From contig NZ_JAUHPX010000001.1 of the NCBI RefSeq assembly GCF_030418305.1, positions 372,001 to 436,000 of the forward strand: a stretch of 64,000 bases of DNA. Reading direction: 5' to 3'. Made by a program: the position numbers and the translations under genes. The notes beneath the pieces are model-generated. The model saw only the letters and a list, made by a program, of their open reading frames with translations. It did not search any database and was not told the DNA's origin. Positions 51,712 to 61,467 of the stretch are shown here, piece by piece; the stretch's first letter is position 1; every line of letters starts with the position of its first letter. The stretch is from Demequina lignilytica (GTDB taxonomy: Bacteria; Actinomycetota; Actinomycetes; Actinomycetales; Demequinaceae).

Positions 51712-53295
51712 ATGGCCACCGTCTCCCCCACCCCGACACCCGCCTGCACGGATGACGCATCCGCGCCGGCCGACCTCGCCGACGTTGCCGTCGTGCTCGC
51801 TCCCGAGGACGACGTCGCGGTGGCCACGCGGGACCTCGCGGGTGGCACCGTGCTGCGATCGGGTGGCGCCACGCTGACGGTGCGGACCACCGTCGCGCGT
51901 GGGCACAAGCTCGCGATCCGCGCTCTCGAGGCGGGTGCCCCGGTCCGCAAGTACGGCCAGGTGATCGGCCGTGCCACGGCCGACATCGCGGCCGGATCCC
52001 ACGTCCACGCGCACAACCTGGGCATGGACGACGGCGCCCGCGACCTCCAGGTGGGGGTCGACCGCCGCGACACCGTGCCCGCCCCTGAGAGGCTGACCTT
52101 CCAGGGCTATCGCCGCTCGGACGGCTCGTGGGGCACCCGCAACTACATCGGCATCGTCACCTCGGTCAACTGCTCGGCGTCCACGGCCCGCATGATCGCG
52201 GACCAGTTCCGCGGCCCGGTGCTGGACGCCTACCCGCACGTCGACGGGGTGGTCGCGCTCACCCACGACACCGGATGCGGGCTGGTGCCGACGAGCGAGG
52301 GCGCGCAGATCACCCTCCGGACGCTGCGCGGCTACGCGACCCACCCGAACATGGCCGGGCTGCTCGTGCTGGGCCTCGGGTGCGAGATGCTCCCCGCCCA
52401 GGGGCTTCTCGACGGCACCGGCGTGCGCGAGGACGTGCCCGTGCGCACGCTGATCATCCAGGAGAACGGCGGGATCCGGGCTACCGTCCGCGCGGGCGTC
52501 GCCGCGATCGAGGAGATGCTCCCCGAGGTCGACGCGCTGCGCCGCCAGGAGGCTCCCGCCTCGGCGCTCGTCCTCGGGCTCAACTGCGGCGGCTCCGACG
52601 GCTACTCCGGCATCACGGCGAACCCCGCTCTCGGCTTTGCGAGCGACCTGCTGGTCGCCCAGGGCGGCACGTCGATCCTCGCCGAGACGCCCGAGGTCTA
52701 CGGCGCCGAGCACCTGCTGCTGCGCCGCGCGGTCTCGCAGGATGTCGCCGACCGGCTCATGGATCGCCTCCGTTGGTGGGAGCGCTACGCCGAGGCCGGC
52801 GGGGGCACGCTCGACAACAACCCGTCGCCCGGCAACAAGGCGGGCGGGCTCACCACGATCCTCGAGAAGTCGCTCGGCGCGATCGCCAAGTCGGGCTCGT
52901 CCGAGCTGGTCGCGGTCCACGAGTACGCGGAGAAGGTGACGGAGAAGGGCCTCACCTTCATGGACACGCCCGGCTACGACCCGGTCTCCGTCACAGGGAT
53001 CGTCGCGGGCGGCGCCACCGTGGTGGTGTTCACCACGGGGCGGGGATCCGTGCTCGGCTGCAAGCCGTCACCCTCCATCAAGGTGGCGACCAACACACCC
53101 ATGTACGAGCGCATGTCCGAGGACATGGATCTCAACGCCGGGCGGATCGTCGACGGCACCGCCACCGTCGAGCAGGTCGGCGAGGAGATCCTCGCGCAGA
53201 TCCTCGCGGTGGCCTCCGGCGAGGCCACGGTCTCCGAGGAACTCGACCTGGGCACCGACGAGTTCGTCCCGTGGCAGCTGGGCGCGGTGACCTGA
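51712..53295 (+). CDS. uxaA: Altronate dehydratase-type (UxaA/GarD) hydro-lyase
   Basis: Dehydrates D-altronate (or D-galactarate in GarD) to 2-keto-3-deoxygluconate. The 527-residue protein has a SAF domain near the N-terminus (about residues 25-110, VRTTVARGHKLAIRAL) and the long D-galactarate dehydratase/altronate hydrolase domain: YRRSDGSWGTRNYIGIVTSV, TGCGLVPTSEG, NCGGSDGYSGITANP (metal site) and FTTGRGSVLGCKPSPSIK. The AGGACGCTC site precedes the ATG, 16 bp after the LacI stop. No UxaC isomerase or tagaturonate reductase is in the window. A terminator hairpin follows (53313-53343). Confidence 0.9.
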   Translation: MATVSPTPTPACTDDASAPADLADVAVVLAPEDDVAVATRDLAGGTVLRSGGATLTVRTTVARGHKLAIRALEAGAPVRKYGQVIGRATADIAAGSHVHAHNLGMDDGARDLQVGVDRRDTVPAPERLTFQGYRRSDGSWGTRNYIGIVTSVNCSASTARMIADQFRGPVLDAYPHVDGVVALTHDTGCGLVPTSEGAQITLRTLRGYATHPNMAGLLVLGLGCEMLPAQGLLDGTGVREDVPVRTLIIQENGGIRATVRAGVAAIEEMLPEVDALRRQEAPASALVLGLNCGGSDGYSGITANPALGFASDLLVAQGGTSILAETPEVYGAEHLLLRRAVSQDVADRLMDRLRWWERYAEAGGGTLDNNPSPGNKAGGLTTILEKSLGAIAKSGSSELVAVHEYAEKVTEKGLTFMDTPGYDPVSVTGIVAGGATVVVFTTGRGSVLGCKPSPSIKVATNTPMYERMSEDMDLNAGRIVDGTATVEQVGEEILAQILAVASGEATVSEELDLGTDEFVPWQLGAVT

Positions 53296-53312
53296 GCGTT
53301 CGCCGAGACGCC

Positions 53313-53343
53313 GAGGGGCCCCTGGCATCGCCAGGGGCCCCTC
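53313..53343. terminator. Bidirectional terminator between convergent uronate genes
   Basis: Perfect 13-bp stem GAGGGGCCCCTGG / CCAGGGGCCCCTC with loop CATCG, 17 bp after the uxaA stop and 69 bp beyond the stop of the convergent kdgK gene. Confidence 0.85.
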
Positions 53344-53412
53344 GCCCTCTCTCAGGGCGGACGATGCCGGGGCGCGGGAGGCAACGGTCCACGCCGCGGC
53401 ATCGTCACGACT

Positions 53413-54516
53413 TCATCGGTCGACGCGCGCTCCGCCGCCCGCCGCGAGCTTGAGCACCTCGGCCTTGGTGGCCATGGTCGTGTCGCCCGGCGTGGTCATG
53501 GCGAGGGCGCCGTGGGCGGCGCCGTAGTTCACCGCGGTCTGGAGGTCCTGACCGTCGATGAGCCCGTAGATCAGGCCCGAGGCGAACGAGTCGCCGCCGC
53601 CCACGCGGTCGAGGATCTCGAGGCCCGGACGATGCGTCGCCTGCACGAGCCCCGTCGAGGGCGACCACGCGATGGCCCCCCAGTCGTTGACCGTCGCCGT
53701 GCGGACGGTGCGCAGCGTGGTGGCGACCACCTGGAAGTTCGGGTAGGCGGCGACCACGCGGTCGATCATGGCGCCGAACTTGTCGACCTCGATGGCCGAG
53801 ATGTTCTCGTCGACGCCCTCGACCTCGAATCCGAGGGAGGCGGTGAAGTCCTCCTCGTTGCCGATCATGACGTCGATGTGGCGGGCGATCTCGCGGTTGA
53901 CCTCCTGCGCGCGGGCCTTGCCGCCGATGGACCTCCACAGGCTCGGCCGGTAGTTGAGGTCGTAGGACACGAGCGTGCCGTGCCTCTTGGCGACCGTGAC
54001 GGCCTCGATGACGGTCTCCGCGGCGCCGTCCGACAGCGCCGCGAAGATGCCACCGGTGTGGAACCATCGCACGCCCAGGTCGCCGAACAGGTGCTCCCAG
54101 TCGACGTCGCCCGGCCTCAGCTGGCTCGCCGCCGTGAGGCCCCGGTCCGACACGCCGACCGCGCCGCGCACGCCGAACCCGCGCTCGGTGAAGTTGAGGC
54201 CGTTGCGCACCTCGCGTCCGATGCCGTCGTAGTCGCGCCACTGGATGAACGAGGTGTCGAGGCCACCCTGGAGGATCAGGTCCTCGACCAGGCGTCCCAC
54301 CTCGTTGTCGGCGAGCGCGGTGACGATCGCACCGCGCAGCCCGAAGCAGCGACGGAGGCCGCGCGCGACGTTGTACTCGCCGCCCCCCTCCCACGCACGG
54401 AAGGAGCGTGCGGTGCGGATCCGTCCCTCGCCGGGGTCGAGGCGCAGCATCACCTCGCCCAGCGACAGCGCGTCGTAACGGGTCTCGGAGGCGGGGCGGA
54501 CGGTGAGGTCGTTCAT
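53413..54516 (-). CDS. kdgK: 2-keto-3-deoxygluconate kinase (PfkB family)
   Basis: Phosphorylates KDG to KDPG, the step before aldol cleavage. A 367-residue ribokinase-family protein: ALSLGEVMLRLDPGEGRI (N-terminus), WEGGGEYNVARGLRRCFG (sugar pocket), VSYDLNYRPSLW (about residue 190), and the anion hole ILDRVGGGDSFASGLIYG with the catalytic Asp. The RAWEGGGEYN substitution for the usual GGxxxN pattern is common in KDG kinases. It is the last gene of the long uronate operon. No strong Shine-Dalgarno is seen before its ATG. Confidence 0.9.
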   Translation of the reverse strand: MNDLTVRPASETRYDALSLGEVMLRLDPGEGRIRTARSFRAWEGGGEYNVARGLRRCFGLRGAIVTALADNEVGRLVEDLILQGGLDTSFIQWRDYDGIGREVRNGLNFTERGFGVRGAVGVSDRGLTAASQLRPGDVDWEHLFGDLGVRWFHTGGIFAALSDGAAETVIEAVTVAKRHGTLVSYDLNYRPSLWRSIGGKARAQEVNREIARHIDVMIGNEEDFTASLGFEVEGVDENISAIEVDKFGAMIDRVVAAYPNFQVVATTLRTVRTATVNDWGAIAWSPSTGLVQATHRPGLEILDRVGGGDSFASGLIYGLIDGQDLQTAVNYGAAHGALAMTTPGDTTMATKAEVLKLAAGGGARVDR

Positions 54517-54541
54517 GGGAGGTGCCTTACGGGTCGACGGG

Positions 54542-55180
54542 TCAGGGACGGAGCTCGGCGGCGCGAGCCGAGGCCTGCGAGATCAGGGTGGTGAGGTGCG
54601 CGACCTCGCCCGCGGCCACGGCGGCACGAGGGACCATCCACGAGCCGCCCACGGCCGCCACGGACGGAAGCGCGAGGTAGTCGCCGAGGTTGTCGAGCGA
54701 GACTCCCCCGGTCGGCACGAAGCTGACGTCCACGAAGGCGGCCGAGAGCCCCGCGATCGCCTTCGGTCCGCCTGAGGTGCCCGCGGGGAAGAACTTCACG
54801 GTGGTGACGCCGAGCTCGAGCGCGGCCTGGATCTCGGTCGCCGTGATCGCACCGGGCAGCGCGAGCACGCCGCGCTCCGCGGCACGCTCCACGACCGCAC
54901 GGCTGGTGCCGGGCGACACGACGTACGTGGCACCGGCGTCGACGGCGGCGTCGACCTGGGCCGGCGTCAGCACGGTGCCGGCGCCGACCAGGATGTCGCC
55001 GCGATCGGCGAGGCGCCGGATCGCCTCCGGCGCGGCGGCCGTGCGGAAGGTCACCTCGGCCACGGGCAGCCCGCCCGCGGCCAGGGCGCCGCCGAGCGCA
55101 TCGGCGGCCGAGGCATCGTCGATCACGACCACCGGCACCAGCCGGTGCGCCGCGAGGCTGGCAAGGGTGGACTCGGGCAT
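54542..55180 (-). CDS. eda: KDPG aldolase (2-dehydro-3-deoxy-6-phosphogluconate aldolase)
   Basis: Cleaves KDPG to pyruvate and glyceraldehyde-3-phosphate (class I, Schiff-base mechanism). The 212-residue barrel has the catalytic Glu42 in VAEVTFRT, GAGTVLTPAQ, and the Schiff-base Lys129 in TVKFFPAG, followed by FVPTGGVSLDNLGDY (phosphate-binding). ATG 55180 has AGGAGG 5 bp upstream; an earlier ATG (55213) overlaps the stop of the preceding gene by ATGA and would add 11 residues. Closes the uronate route next to kdgK. Confidence 0.92.
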   Translation of the reverse strand: MPESTLASLAAHRLVPVVVIDDASAADALGGALAAGGLPVAEVTFRTAAAPEAIRRLADRGDILVGAGTVLTPAQVDAAVDAGATYVVSPGTSRAVVERAAERGVLALPGAITATEIQAALELGVTTVKFFPAGTSGGPKAIAGLSAAFVDVSFVPTGGVSLDNLGDYLALPSVAAVGGSWMVPRAAVAAGEVAHLTTLISQASARAAELRP

Positions 55181-55209
55181 GGTCGCCTCCTGGGTGTCGG
55201 TGCGGGTCG

Positions 55210-56577
55210 TCATCGCGCGGCCCCCTCGCGGGCGGCGAGCAGGGCGTCGGCCGCGGCGACGATGCCGTCGAGGGCCTGGTCGTCCGAGGCCAGGTCGGCG
55301 TCGAGCACGGCGACGAGCGCTCGCGCCGCGTCGCCGAGGTCCGGCAGCGCGGCGAGCTCGCAGAGCTCGTCGGCGCGCGGATCGCGGACCGGCACCGGGC
55401 GGGCGCGGAGGAAGGCGACCCAGGCGCCGAGGACCATGAGCGCGGCCTCGGGGACCCGCCCGGCCTCCCGCTCCGCGAGGACCACCGGCAGCACGCGCCC
55501 GAGCAGCTTCTCCGAGCCATCCATGGAGATCTGCGCCAGCTCGTGGCGGATGCTGGGGTTCTCATACCGCTCGATCAGGTGCCCGCGATAGGCGGCGTTG
55601 GAGTCCGCGTCGAGCACGATGTGCCGCTGCGCCTCGTCCCACCAGCGCTCGACCCAGCCGCGGCAGTCCGGGTCGAGGATCGCGTCACGGACCGTGACGT
55701 GCCCGAGGAGCAGGCCCCGGTACGCGAGCAGCGAGTGCGACCCGTTGAGCAGCCAGTGCTTGCGGTGCTCGTAAGGTGTCACGTCGTCGACGAAGGTCGC
55801 GTCCCAGTCGGGCCGGCCCGCTGGGAAGTCGCACGCGATGACCCATTCGGTGAACGGCTCCGTCGGCACCGGCGCTGAGTCCGCGAACCCGCCCTGACGC
55901 TCGACCTCGGCGACGAGCGCCGGCGTGGTGGCGGGGGTGATGCGGTCGACCATCGTGGAGCCGAAGGTGACGTGCGCGTCGATCCAGGCGAGCAGCGTCG
56001 GGTCGACCCGATCCGCGTACCGCGTGACGGCCTCGCGCAGCCCCGGTCCGTTGTCCGGGAGGTTGTCGCACGGCAGCAGCACGATCCCGCCCGCCCCCGC
56101 GGCGCGGCGGGCGAGCAGCCCGGCGACCAGTCGGCCCACGGCCGAGGCCACGGCGGCGCGCGGGTCCGACCGGAGCGCCGCCACCTCGTGGGCGTGCGCC
56201 CCGGCGGGGTCCACCCGATATCCCGCCTCCGTGATGGTGAGCGTCACGATCGCGACCTGCGGGTCCTCGAAGTAGCCGAGCCATGCCGCGGCCTCCGTGG
56301 CGGCATGCACGGCCGAGAGCGACTCGACCACGCGCAGCTCGTCGCCGCCCGGCGCCTGCGTGACCAGCGTGTAGGCCCCGCCCTGCGGTCGCAGCAGGGT
56401 CGACATGCGCGGCGAGCGACCGTCGAATGCGGCGTAGCCCCACTCCGCGGCATCGGACGCGGTATCCGTGTACCAGGCCTGATGTGCACGGAAGAAGTTG
56501 CCCAGACCCAGATGGATCATCCGGATCGGCCGGATCGCGGTGCGGCGCGCGAGCGGTGCGAGGGTCGGCGAGTTCAT
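55210..56577 (-). CDS. uxuB: Fructuronate reductase (mannitol dehydrogenase family)
   Basis: NAD(P)H-dependent reduction of D-fructuronate to D-mannonate. A 455-residue polyol dehydrogenase: MIHLGLGNFFRAHQAWYTD (Rossmann start, about residues 20-38), LPCDNLPDNGPGL, and the catalytic Lys/His region HRKHWLLNGSHSLLAYRG (about 290-307). AGGAGAA precedes the ATG. Position directly beside two mannonate dehydratases makes fructuronate reductase the best call over mannitol or tagaturonate dehydrogenase. It precedes eda in the operon. Confidence 0.88.
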   Translation of the reverse strand: MNSPTLAPLARRTAIRPIRMIHLGLGNFFRAHQAWYTDTASDAAEWGYAAFDGRSPRMSTLLRPQGGAYTLVTQAPGGDELRVVESLSAVHAATEAAAWLGYFEDPQVAIVTLTITEAGYRVDPAGAHAHEVAALRSDPRAAVASAVGRLVAGLLARRAAGAGGIVLLPCDNLPDNGPGLREAVTRYADRVDPTLLAWIDAHVTFGSTMVDRITPATTPALVAEVERQGGFADSAPVPTEPFTEWVIACDFPAGRPDWDATFVDDVTPYEHRKHWLLNGSHSLLAYRGLLLGHVTVRDAILDPDCRGWVERWWDEAQRHIVLDADSNAAYRGHLIERYENPSIRHELAQISMDGSEKLLGRVLPVVLAEREAGRVPEAALMVLGAWVAFLRARPVPVRDPRADELCELAALPDLGDAARALVAVLDADLASDDQALDGIVAAADALLAAREGAAR

Positions 56578-56591
56578 GGTGGTTCTCCTGC

Positions 56592-57800
56592 TCACCAGTC
56601 GTGCACGCTGCCGTCGAGACGGCGTGCCACCGGGAGGTACTTGGGGTTGTAGGGGAAGGCGGCGGCGGCCTCGTCGTCGTACTCGACCCCGAGGCCCGGC
56701 TCGTCGCTCACGTGCAGGTGTCCGTCGGCGTACGTCACTCCCGTGCGGAAGACCTCGGCCACCTGGTCGGGGTAGCCCATGTGCTCCTGGATGCCGAAGT
56801 TGGGGATCGCGGTGTCGAGGTGGATCGCGGCCGCCTGACACACCGGGGAGAGGTCCGAGGCACCGTGCGATCCCGAACGCACCTGGTAGAGCGCGGCGAG
56901 GTCGAAGATCCTACGCAGGTGCGTGATGCCGCCCGCGTGGACCACGGTGGTACGCACGTAGTCGATGAGCTGCTCGGTGATGAGGTGCTGGACGTCCCAG
57001 ATGCTCGTCAGCACCTCCCCCACCGCGATCGGCGTGGTCGTGTGCCGGCGGATGAGCCGGAAGGCCTCCTGGTTCTCGACCGGCGTCGGATCCTCCATCC
57101 AGAACAGCTGGACGTCCTCGACCTCCTTGCCGAACCGCGCGGCCTCCTGGGGCGTGAGGCGGTGGTGGACGTCGTGGAGCAGATGGAAGTCGAAGCCGAA
57201 CCGCTCCCGGACGGCCCGCAGGTACGTGGGGGCGAAGCGGAGGTAGGCCCCGGTCGACCACGGCTGCTCCTCGGGCAGCGACGAGTTCGCCGGCTCGTAC
57301 TTGCCGTCCTTCTTCACGCCGTAGGTGCCGGCGATGCCGGGGACGGCCGCCTGAGCGCGGATCGCCTGGTACCCGAGCTCCTGGGCGCGCGCGACATCGT
57401 CCAGCAGCGCGGCGGTGTCCGCTCCGGAGGCGTGGGTGTAGACGAGCACCCCCTCCCGCGACCGTCCGCCGAGAAGCTGGTACACGGGCAGCCCCGCCAC
57501 CTTGCCCTTGATGTCCCAGAGCGCGGTGTCGACGGCGGAGATCGCCGTCATGGTGACGGGCCCCCGGCGCCAGTACGCGCCGCGGTACAGGTACTGCCAC
57601 ATGTCCTCGATGCGCGCGGGGTCGCGGCCGATCAGCAGCGGGACCAGATGGTCCTCGAGGTAGCTCGCGACGGCGAGCTCGCGCCCGTTGAGGGTCGCGT
57701 CGCCCAGGCCGGTCACGCCGTCCGAGGTGGTGATCCTCAGGGTGACGAAGTTGCGGCCGGGGCTCGTGATGAGCACCTCGGCGCGCTCGATGACGGACAC
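56592..57800 (-). CDS. manD: D-mannonate dehydratase, enolase superfamily (ManD/RspA)
   Basis: Dehydrates D-mannonate to KDG with Mg2+. The 402-residue enolase-superfamily protein has the N-terminal capping domain ([15 protein letters not shown] start [20 protein letters not shown]) and the barrel: [40 protein letters not shown] (ligand Asp), [13 protein letters not shown] (ligand Glu), [27 protein letters not shown]. These fit the high-activity ManD group rather than generic muconate lactonizing enzymes. AAGGAG lies 8 bp before the GTG at 57800. Adjacent UxuA catalyses the same reaction by a different fold. Confidence 0.92.
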   Translation of the reverse strand: MSVIERAEVLITSPGRNFVTLRITTSDGVTGLGDATLNGRELAVASYLEDHLVPLLIGRDPARIEDMWQYLYRGAYWRRGPVTMTAISAVDTALWDIKGKVAGLPVYQLLGGRSREGVLVYTHASGADTAALLDDVARAQELGYQAIRAQAAVPGIAGTYGVKKDGKYEPANSSLPEEQPWSTGAYLRFAPTYLRAVRERFGFDFHLLHDVHHRLTPQEAARFGKEVEDVQLFWMEDPTPVENQEAFRLIRRHTTTPIAVGEVLTSIWDVQHLITEQLIDYVRTTVVHAGGITHLRRIFDLAALYQVRSGSHGASDLSPVCQAAAIHLDTAIPNFGIQEHMGYPDQVAEVFRTGVTYADGHLHVSDEPGLGVEYDDEAAAAFPYNPKYLPVARRLDGSVHDW

Positions 57801-57844
57801 GATCGTGGCTCCTTGTGCGGTGGGTGGGATGAGGCGGGGACGGG

Positions 57845-59038
57845 TCAGGCGGGAACGGGCGTGAGCGCGGAGCGGACGGCGAGCTCGACGCCGCGGAGCT
57901 CGGCCAGCCCCTTCATGCGTCCCAGCAGCGTGTAGCCGGGGTTGGTCCGGCGTGAAGGGTCCTGGTCGAGCAGGATCTGGTGGCCGTGGTCGGGCCGCAT
58001 GGGCAGCCGCGGACCGCCCTCGCGTGCACGGCGGTCCTCCTCGAGCAGCAGCTCGCGGATCACGCCCACCATGTCGACGTCGCCGTCGATGTGGACGCCC
58101 TCGTGGAAGGAGCGAGGGTCGGCCTCCCGCACGGTCGAGCGAAGGTGGACGAAGAAGATGCGGTCGGCCAGCTCGCGCGCCATCGCGACCAGGTCGTTGT
58201 CCTCCCGCACGCCGTAGGAGCCGGTGCAGAACGTGAGCCCGCTGGCGGGTGAGTCGACGGCGTCGAGCAGCCAGCGCGCGTCCGACGCCGTGGACACGAC
58301 CCGCGGCAGGCCGAGCAGCGGCCGTGGCGGGTCGTCGGGGTGGATCGCGAGGCGGACGCCGGCCTCCTCGGCGGCCGGCACCACGGCCTCGAGGAAGGTG
58401 CGGAGGTGGCCGCGGAGCTCGTCGGCGCCGACGCCGTCGTAGCGCCGGAGATCCTCGCGCAGCGACTCGACCGTGTAGGTCTCCTCGGCGCCGGGCAGCC
58501 CCGCGATCACGGTGGCGATGAGCCGCGCGCGGCCCGCGTCGGTCATCTCGGCGAGTCGCGCGGCCGCCGCCCTCAGGTCGGCCTCCGCATAGTCGTCCTC
58601 CGCGCCCGGGCGGCGCAGGAGGTGGACGTCGAACACGGCGAGGTCGACGTGGTCGAAGCGCAGGGCCCACGAGCCGTCCGGCAGCGCGTAGGCGAGATCG
58701 GTGCGGGTCCAGTCGAGCACCGGCATGAAGTTGTAGCAGACCGTGTCGATGCCGCAGCGCCCGAGGTTGCGGACCGTCTGGGCCCAGGCGTCGAGGCGGC
58801 GCGCCGCTCCCGGCTCGCCCGACTTGATGTCCTCGTGGACCGGGATGGACTCCACGACCGACCAGGTGAGACCCGCGGCCTCGATCTCCGCCTTGCGGGC
58901 GAGGATCGCCTCGACCGGCCACACGGTCCCGTTGGGGAACTCGTGCAACGCGCTGACGACTCCGGTCGCGCCCGTCTGGCGGATCTCGGGGAGCGTGACG
59001 GGATCGGCGGGGCCGAACCAGCGCCAGGTGTGCTCCAT
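57845..59038 (-). CDS. uxuA: D-mannonate dehydratase, UxuA type
   Basis: TIM-barrel mannonate dehydratase, 397 residues: [20 protein letters not shown] start, [53 protein letters not shown], and HGHQILLDQ (metal ligands). Fe2+/Mn2+ dependent in family members. It is the first enzyme gene after the transporter in the operon, with a hairpin (59091-59136) between it and the substrate-binding-protein gene. Its co-occurrence with ManD is unusual. Confidence 0.94.
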   Translation of the reverse strand: MEHTWRWFGPADPVTLPEIRQTGATGVVSALHEFPNGTVWPVEAILARKAEIEAAGLTWSVVESIPVHEDIKSGEPGAARRLDAWAQTVRNLGRCGIDTVCYNFMPVLDWTRTDLAYALPDGSWALRFDHVDLAVFDVHLLRRPGAEDDYAEADLRAAAARLAEMTDAGRARLIATVIAGLPGAEETYTVESLREDLRRYDGVGADELRGHLRTFLEAVVPAAEEAGVRLAIHPDDPPRPLLGLPRVVSTASDARWLLDAVDSPASGLTFCTGSYGVREDNDLVAMARELADRIFFVHLRSTVREADPRSFHEGVHIDGDVDMVGVIRELLLEEDRRAREGGPRLPMRPDHGHQILLDQDPSRRTNPGYTLLGRMKGLAELRGVELAVRSALTPVPA

Positions 59039-59090
59039 GGTGTCTCCCGTGGGGGTGAGGGGGGTGGGGGTCGTGCAGCGGACATGCGAA

Positions 59091-59136
59091 GCGGCGGGCG
59101 GGGCCGCGCTGGAGGGCGCGCAGGCCCGCCCGCCGC
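59091..59136 (-). promoter_or_regulatory. Intercistronic hairpin after the substrate-binding-protein gene
   Basis: GCGGCGGGCGGG (59091-59102) pairs perfectly with CCCGCCCGCCGC (59125-59136); the 22-nt loop region can add inner pairs. It begins 13 nt after the SBP stop and leaves 52 nt before uxuA. Such stem-loops typically stabilise the SBP part of the message or stop a fraction of transcripts. Confidence 0.65.
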
Positions 59137-59149
59137 AGGGGTCAGAGCG

Positions 59150-60472
59150 TCAGGCGGCGTCGATCGACGACTGCAGCTCCGAGATGAACGCGTCAGCCGC
59201 GTCGATCGGGCTCGAGCTCTCGAAGTAGACCTCGAGGATGTAGCGCTGGATCAGGCCGTCGACGCCCGAGGCGCCGTTCGGCACGATCTCGGGTGCCTCG
59301 CCGAGGAGGTCGGCGATCGAGTCCGTGTACTCCACGGCCTTGGTCTCCTCGGGCGTGAGCGAGTCCGCCAGGAGCTCGATCGTGTTCGGGTTGGCCGGCA
59401 GGCCGCGCTCGGTGCCGATGATTTCGGCGGCCGTCGGGTCGTTGACCAGGAAGTCGATCAGCTGAGCCGCCTCCTCCGGGTGCGCGCTCTGCGAGGAGAC
59501 CGAGAAGTACATGCCGGGCTTGAGGTAGAGGTACTTCGACGCGTTCGCGTCCTCGGTCGGGAGCTTGACGGCTACGAGGTTCGCGCCGTCGGACGCCGCG
59601 GTGTAGGCCGCGATCTGCGTGATCTGCGTGAAGGCCATCGCCTGCTTGCCGACCGAGAAGTCGATCTGGTCGAGCGGGAGCGACGCCTGCTCGGAGTAGG
59701 CGGTCGCCTCGGCGGAGGCGCCGATCTTGCTCATCTCGAGACCCTGGGCCAGGTAGTCCGCGAGGACCTCGGGCGAGATGGAGACGTTGCCGTCGGTGAA
59801 CAGCGCCTCGCCGTTCTGGCGGGCCCAGAGCTGCAGCGAGAACTCGTTGTTCATCGGCGCGGTGCCGACGACGTCTCCGCCGGAGACCTCGGTGACCTCG
59901 GCAGCGAAGGCGTAGAAGTCGTCCCACGTCCAGCTGTCGGTGTCGGGCAGGGTGAGGCCCAGCTCGTCGAGGATGTCCTGGTTCACCAGGATGGTGAAGC
60001 CCACGGTCGAGACCGGCATCGCGTACTGCGTGCCGTCGACCTGACCGATGCCGAGCACGCTGTCCGACAGGTTCGAGGTGTCGAGCGTCGACAGCGCGCC
60101 CAGGTCGGCGAGCGTGCCGCGCTCGGCGTACGACGCGAGGTACAGCTGGTCCATCTGGATCACGTCGGGCATGTTGGAGCCCGCGGTCGAGGTCGCGAGC
60201 TTGTCCCAGTAGCCGGTCCAGTCGGAGAACTCGCCGACCACCGTGATGTTGGGGTACTCGGCCATGAAGGCGTCGATCGCCTCCTGGGTCCGCTCGTGGC
60301 GGGCGTCGGAGCCCCACCAGTTGAGGCGGATCTCGACCTGCTCGCCGGAGCCGCCGTCGGCGCCCGACGAGGCCGGGTCGGACGAGCCGGAGGAGCAGGC
60401 CGCGAGGCCCATCGTGGCGGCGGCCGCGAAGGCTGCCCCCGCGAGGACGCGGCGGGAACGGGTGAACTCCAT
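59150..60472 (-). CDS. Sugar ABC transporter substrate-binding lipoprotein
   Basis: Captures the uronate or oligosaccharide for the two adjacent permeases. The 440-residue lipoprotein has a signal peptide with lipobox LAAC (Cys26), then a Ser/Gly-rich linker, and the MalE-type fold: VEIRLNWWGSDARHERTQEA, DVIQMDQLYLASYAERG, WTWDDFYAFAAEV and FDFxxAFTQ-like VGKQAMAFTQITQIAAYT. AGAGGAAG is 7 bp before the ATG. No ATPase gene is in the operon; such carbohydrate importers usually share a common MsiK/UgpC-type ATPase encoded elsewhere. A hairpin follows. Confidence 0.92.
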   Translation of the reverse strand: MEFTRSRRVLAGAAFAAAATMGLAACSSGSSDPASSGADGGSGEQVEIRLNWWGSDARHERTQEAIDAFMAEYPNITVVGEFSDWTGYWDKLATSTAGSNMPDVIQMDQLYLASYAERGTLADLGALSTLDTSNLSDSVLGIGQVDGTQYAMPVSTVGFTILVNQDILDELGLTLPDTDSWTWDDFYAFAAEVTEVSGGDVVGTAPMNNEFSLQLWARQNGEALFTDGNVSISPEVLADYLAQGLEMSKIGASAEATAYSEQASLPLDQIDFSVGKQAMAFTQITQIAAYTAASDGANLVAVKLPTEDANASKYLYLKPGMYFSVSSQSAHPEEAAQLIDFLVNDPTAAEIIGTERGLPANPNTIELLADSLTPEETKAVEYTDSIADLLGEAPEIVPNGASGVDGLIQRYILEVYFESSSPIDAADAFISELQSSIDAA

Positions 60473-60555
60473 GGTGAACTTCCTCTCTGAAGCGATGGCT
60501 ATGGATTCAGGGTGTGCGGTGGTGAAGGGGACCCGACGGATTGGAGACGGGCTTG

Positions 60556-61467
60556 CTACTTGCCACCGGTGGTGGCGATTCCTCGGACCAGGTACTTCTG
60601 ACCGAAGGCGAAGGCGAGCACCACGGGGATGATCGACACGACGCTCATGGCGAAGAGTGCTCCGTAGGAGGACTGGGACTGCGCGTCGATGAACGACCGC
60701 AGGGCGACCGGAACCGTGTACTTGTTCGGGTCCGTCAGGTAGACCAGCTGGCTGAAGAAGTCGTTCCACACCCAGATGAAGGTGAAGATCGCGGTGGTGG
60801 CGAGCGCCGGCTTCATCAGCGGCAGCAGGATCTGGAAGAAGGTCCGGATGTGGCCGGCGCCGTCGATGCGCGCCGCCTCGTCCAGCTCGCGCGGCAGGCC
60901 GCGGATGAACTGCACCATCAGGAAGATGAAGAAGGCGTCGGTCGCGAGGAGCTTCGGCAGGACCAGGGGGAGGAACGTGTTGATCAGCCCGAGCTTCGAG
61001 AACATGATGTACTGCGGCACGATCACCACGTGGATCGGCACCATGATGCTGACCAGCATGATCGCGAAGGCTGGCTTCTGGAACTTGAAGCGGAGCCGGG
61101 CGAAGGCGTAGGCCGCCATGGAGCACGAGACCAGGTTGCCGATGATCGAGCCCAGCACGATCAGCGCCGAGTTGAACATGTACACCGAGAACGGGTTGCC
61201 GAGCGCGGTCCACCCGTTCGTGTAGTTGTCGAAGTACAGCGACTCCGGGATCAGCGAGGCGTTGCCGAAGATCTGGCCGTCGGGCCGGAAGGAGCTCGCC
61301 ACCATCCAGAGGATCGGGTAGAGCGCGATCACGACCACCACCAGCATGCCGGCGTGGCGCATGACCTGACGGAACCGGGTGCCGGCGCTCACCTTGCGGG
61401 GCGTGAAGGACGCGTCGTGGGAGGACTCGGCGGATCGGGAGCGAGCCCGGGTGGCAAGGTCAGTCAT
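60556..61467 (-). CDS. Carbohydrate ABC transporter permease (second permease, MalG type)
   Basis: A 303-residue permease with about six spans. The EAA loop reads EAARIDGAGHIRTFFQILLP (about residues 195-214), marking the ATPase contact. Short extracellular N-terminal loop. It overlaps the first permease gene by 8 bp, so both are co-translated. It precedes the SBP gene by 83 bp. Confidence 0.93.
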   Translation of the reverse strand: MTDLATRARSRSAESSHDASFTPRKVSAGTRFRQVMRHAGMLVVVVIALYPILWMVASSFRPDGQIFGNASLIPESLYFDNYTNGWTALGNPFSVYMFNSALIVLGSIIGNLVSCSMAAYAFARLRFKFQKPAFAIMLVSIMVPIHVVIVPQYIMFSKLGLINTFLPLVLPKLLATDAFFIFLMVQFIRGLPRELDEAARIDGAGHIRTFFQILLPLMKPALATTAIFTFIWVWNDFFSQLVYLTDPNKYTVPVALRSFIDAQSQSSYGALFAMSVVSIIPVVLAFAFGQKYLVRGIATTGGK

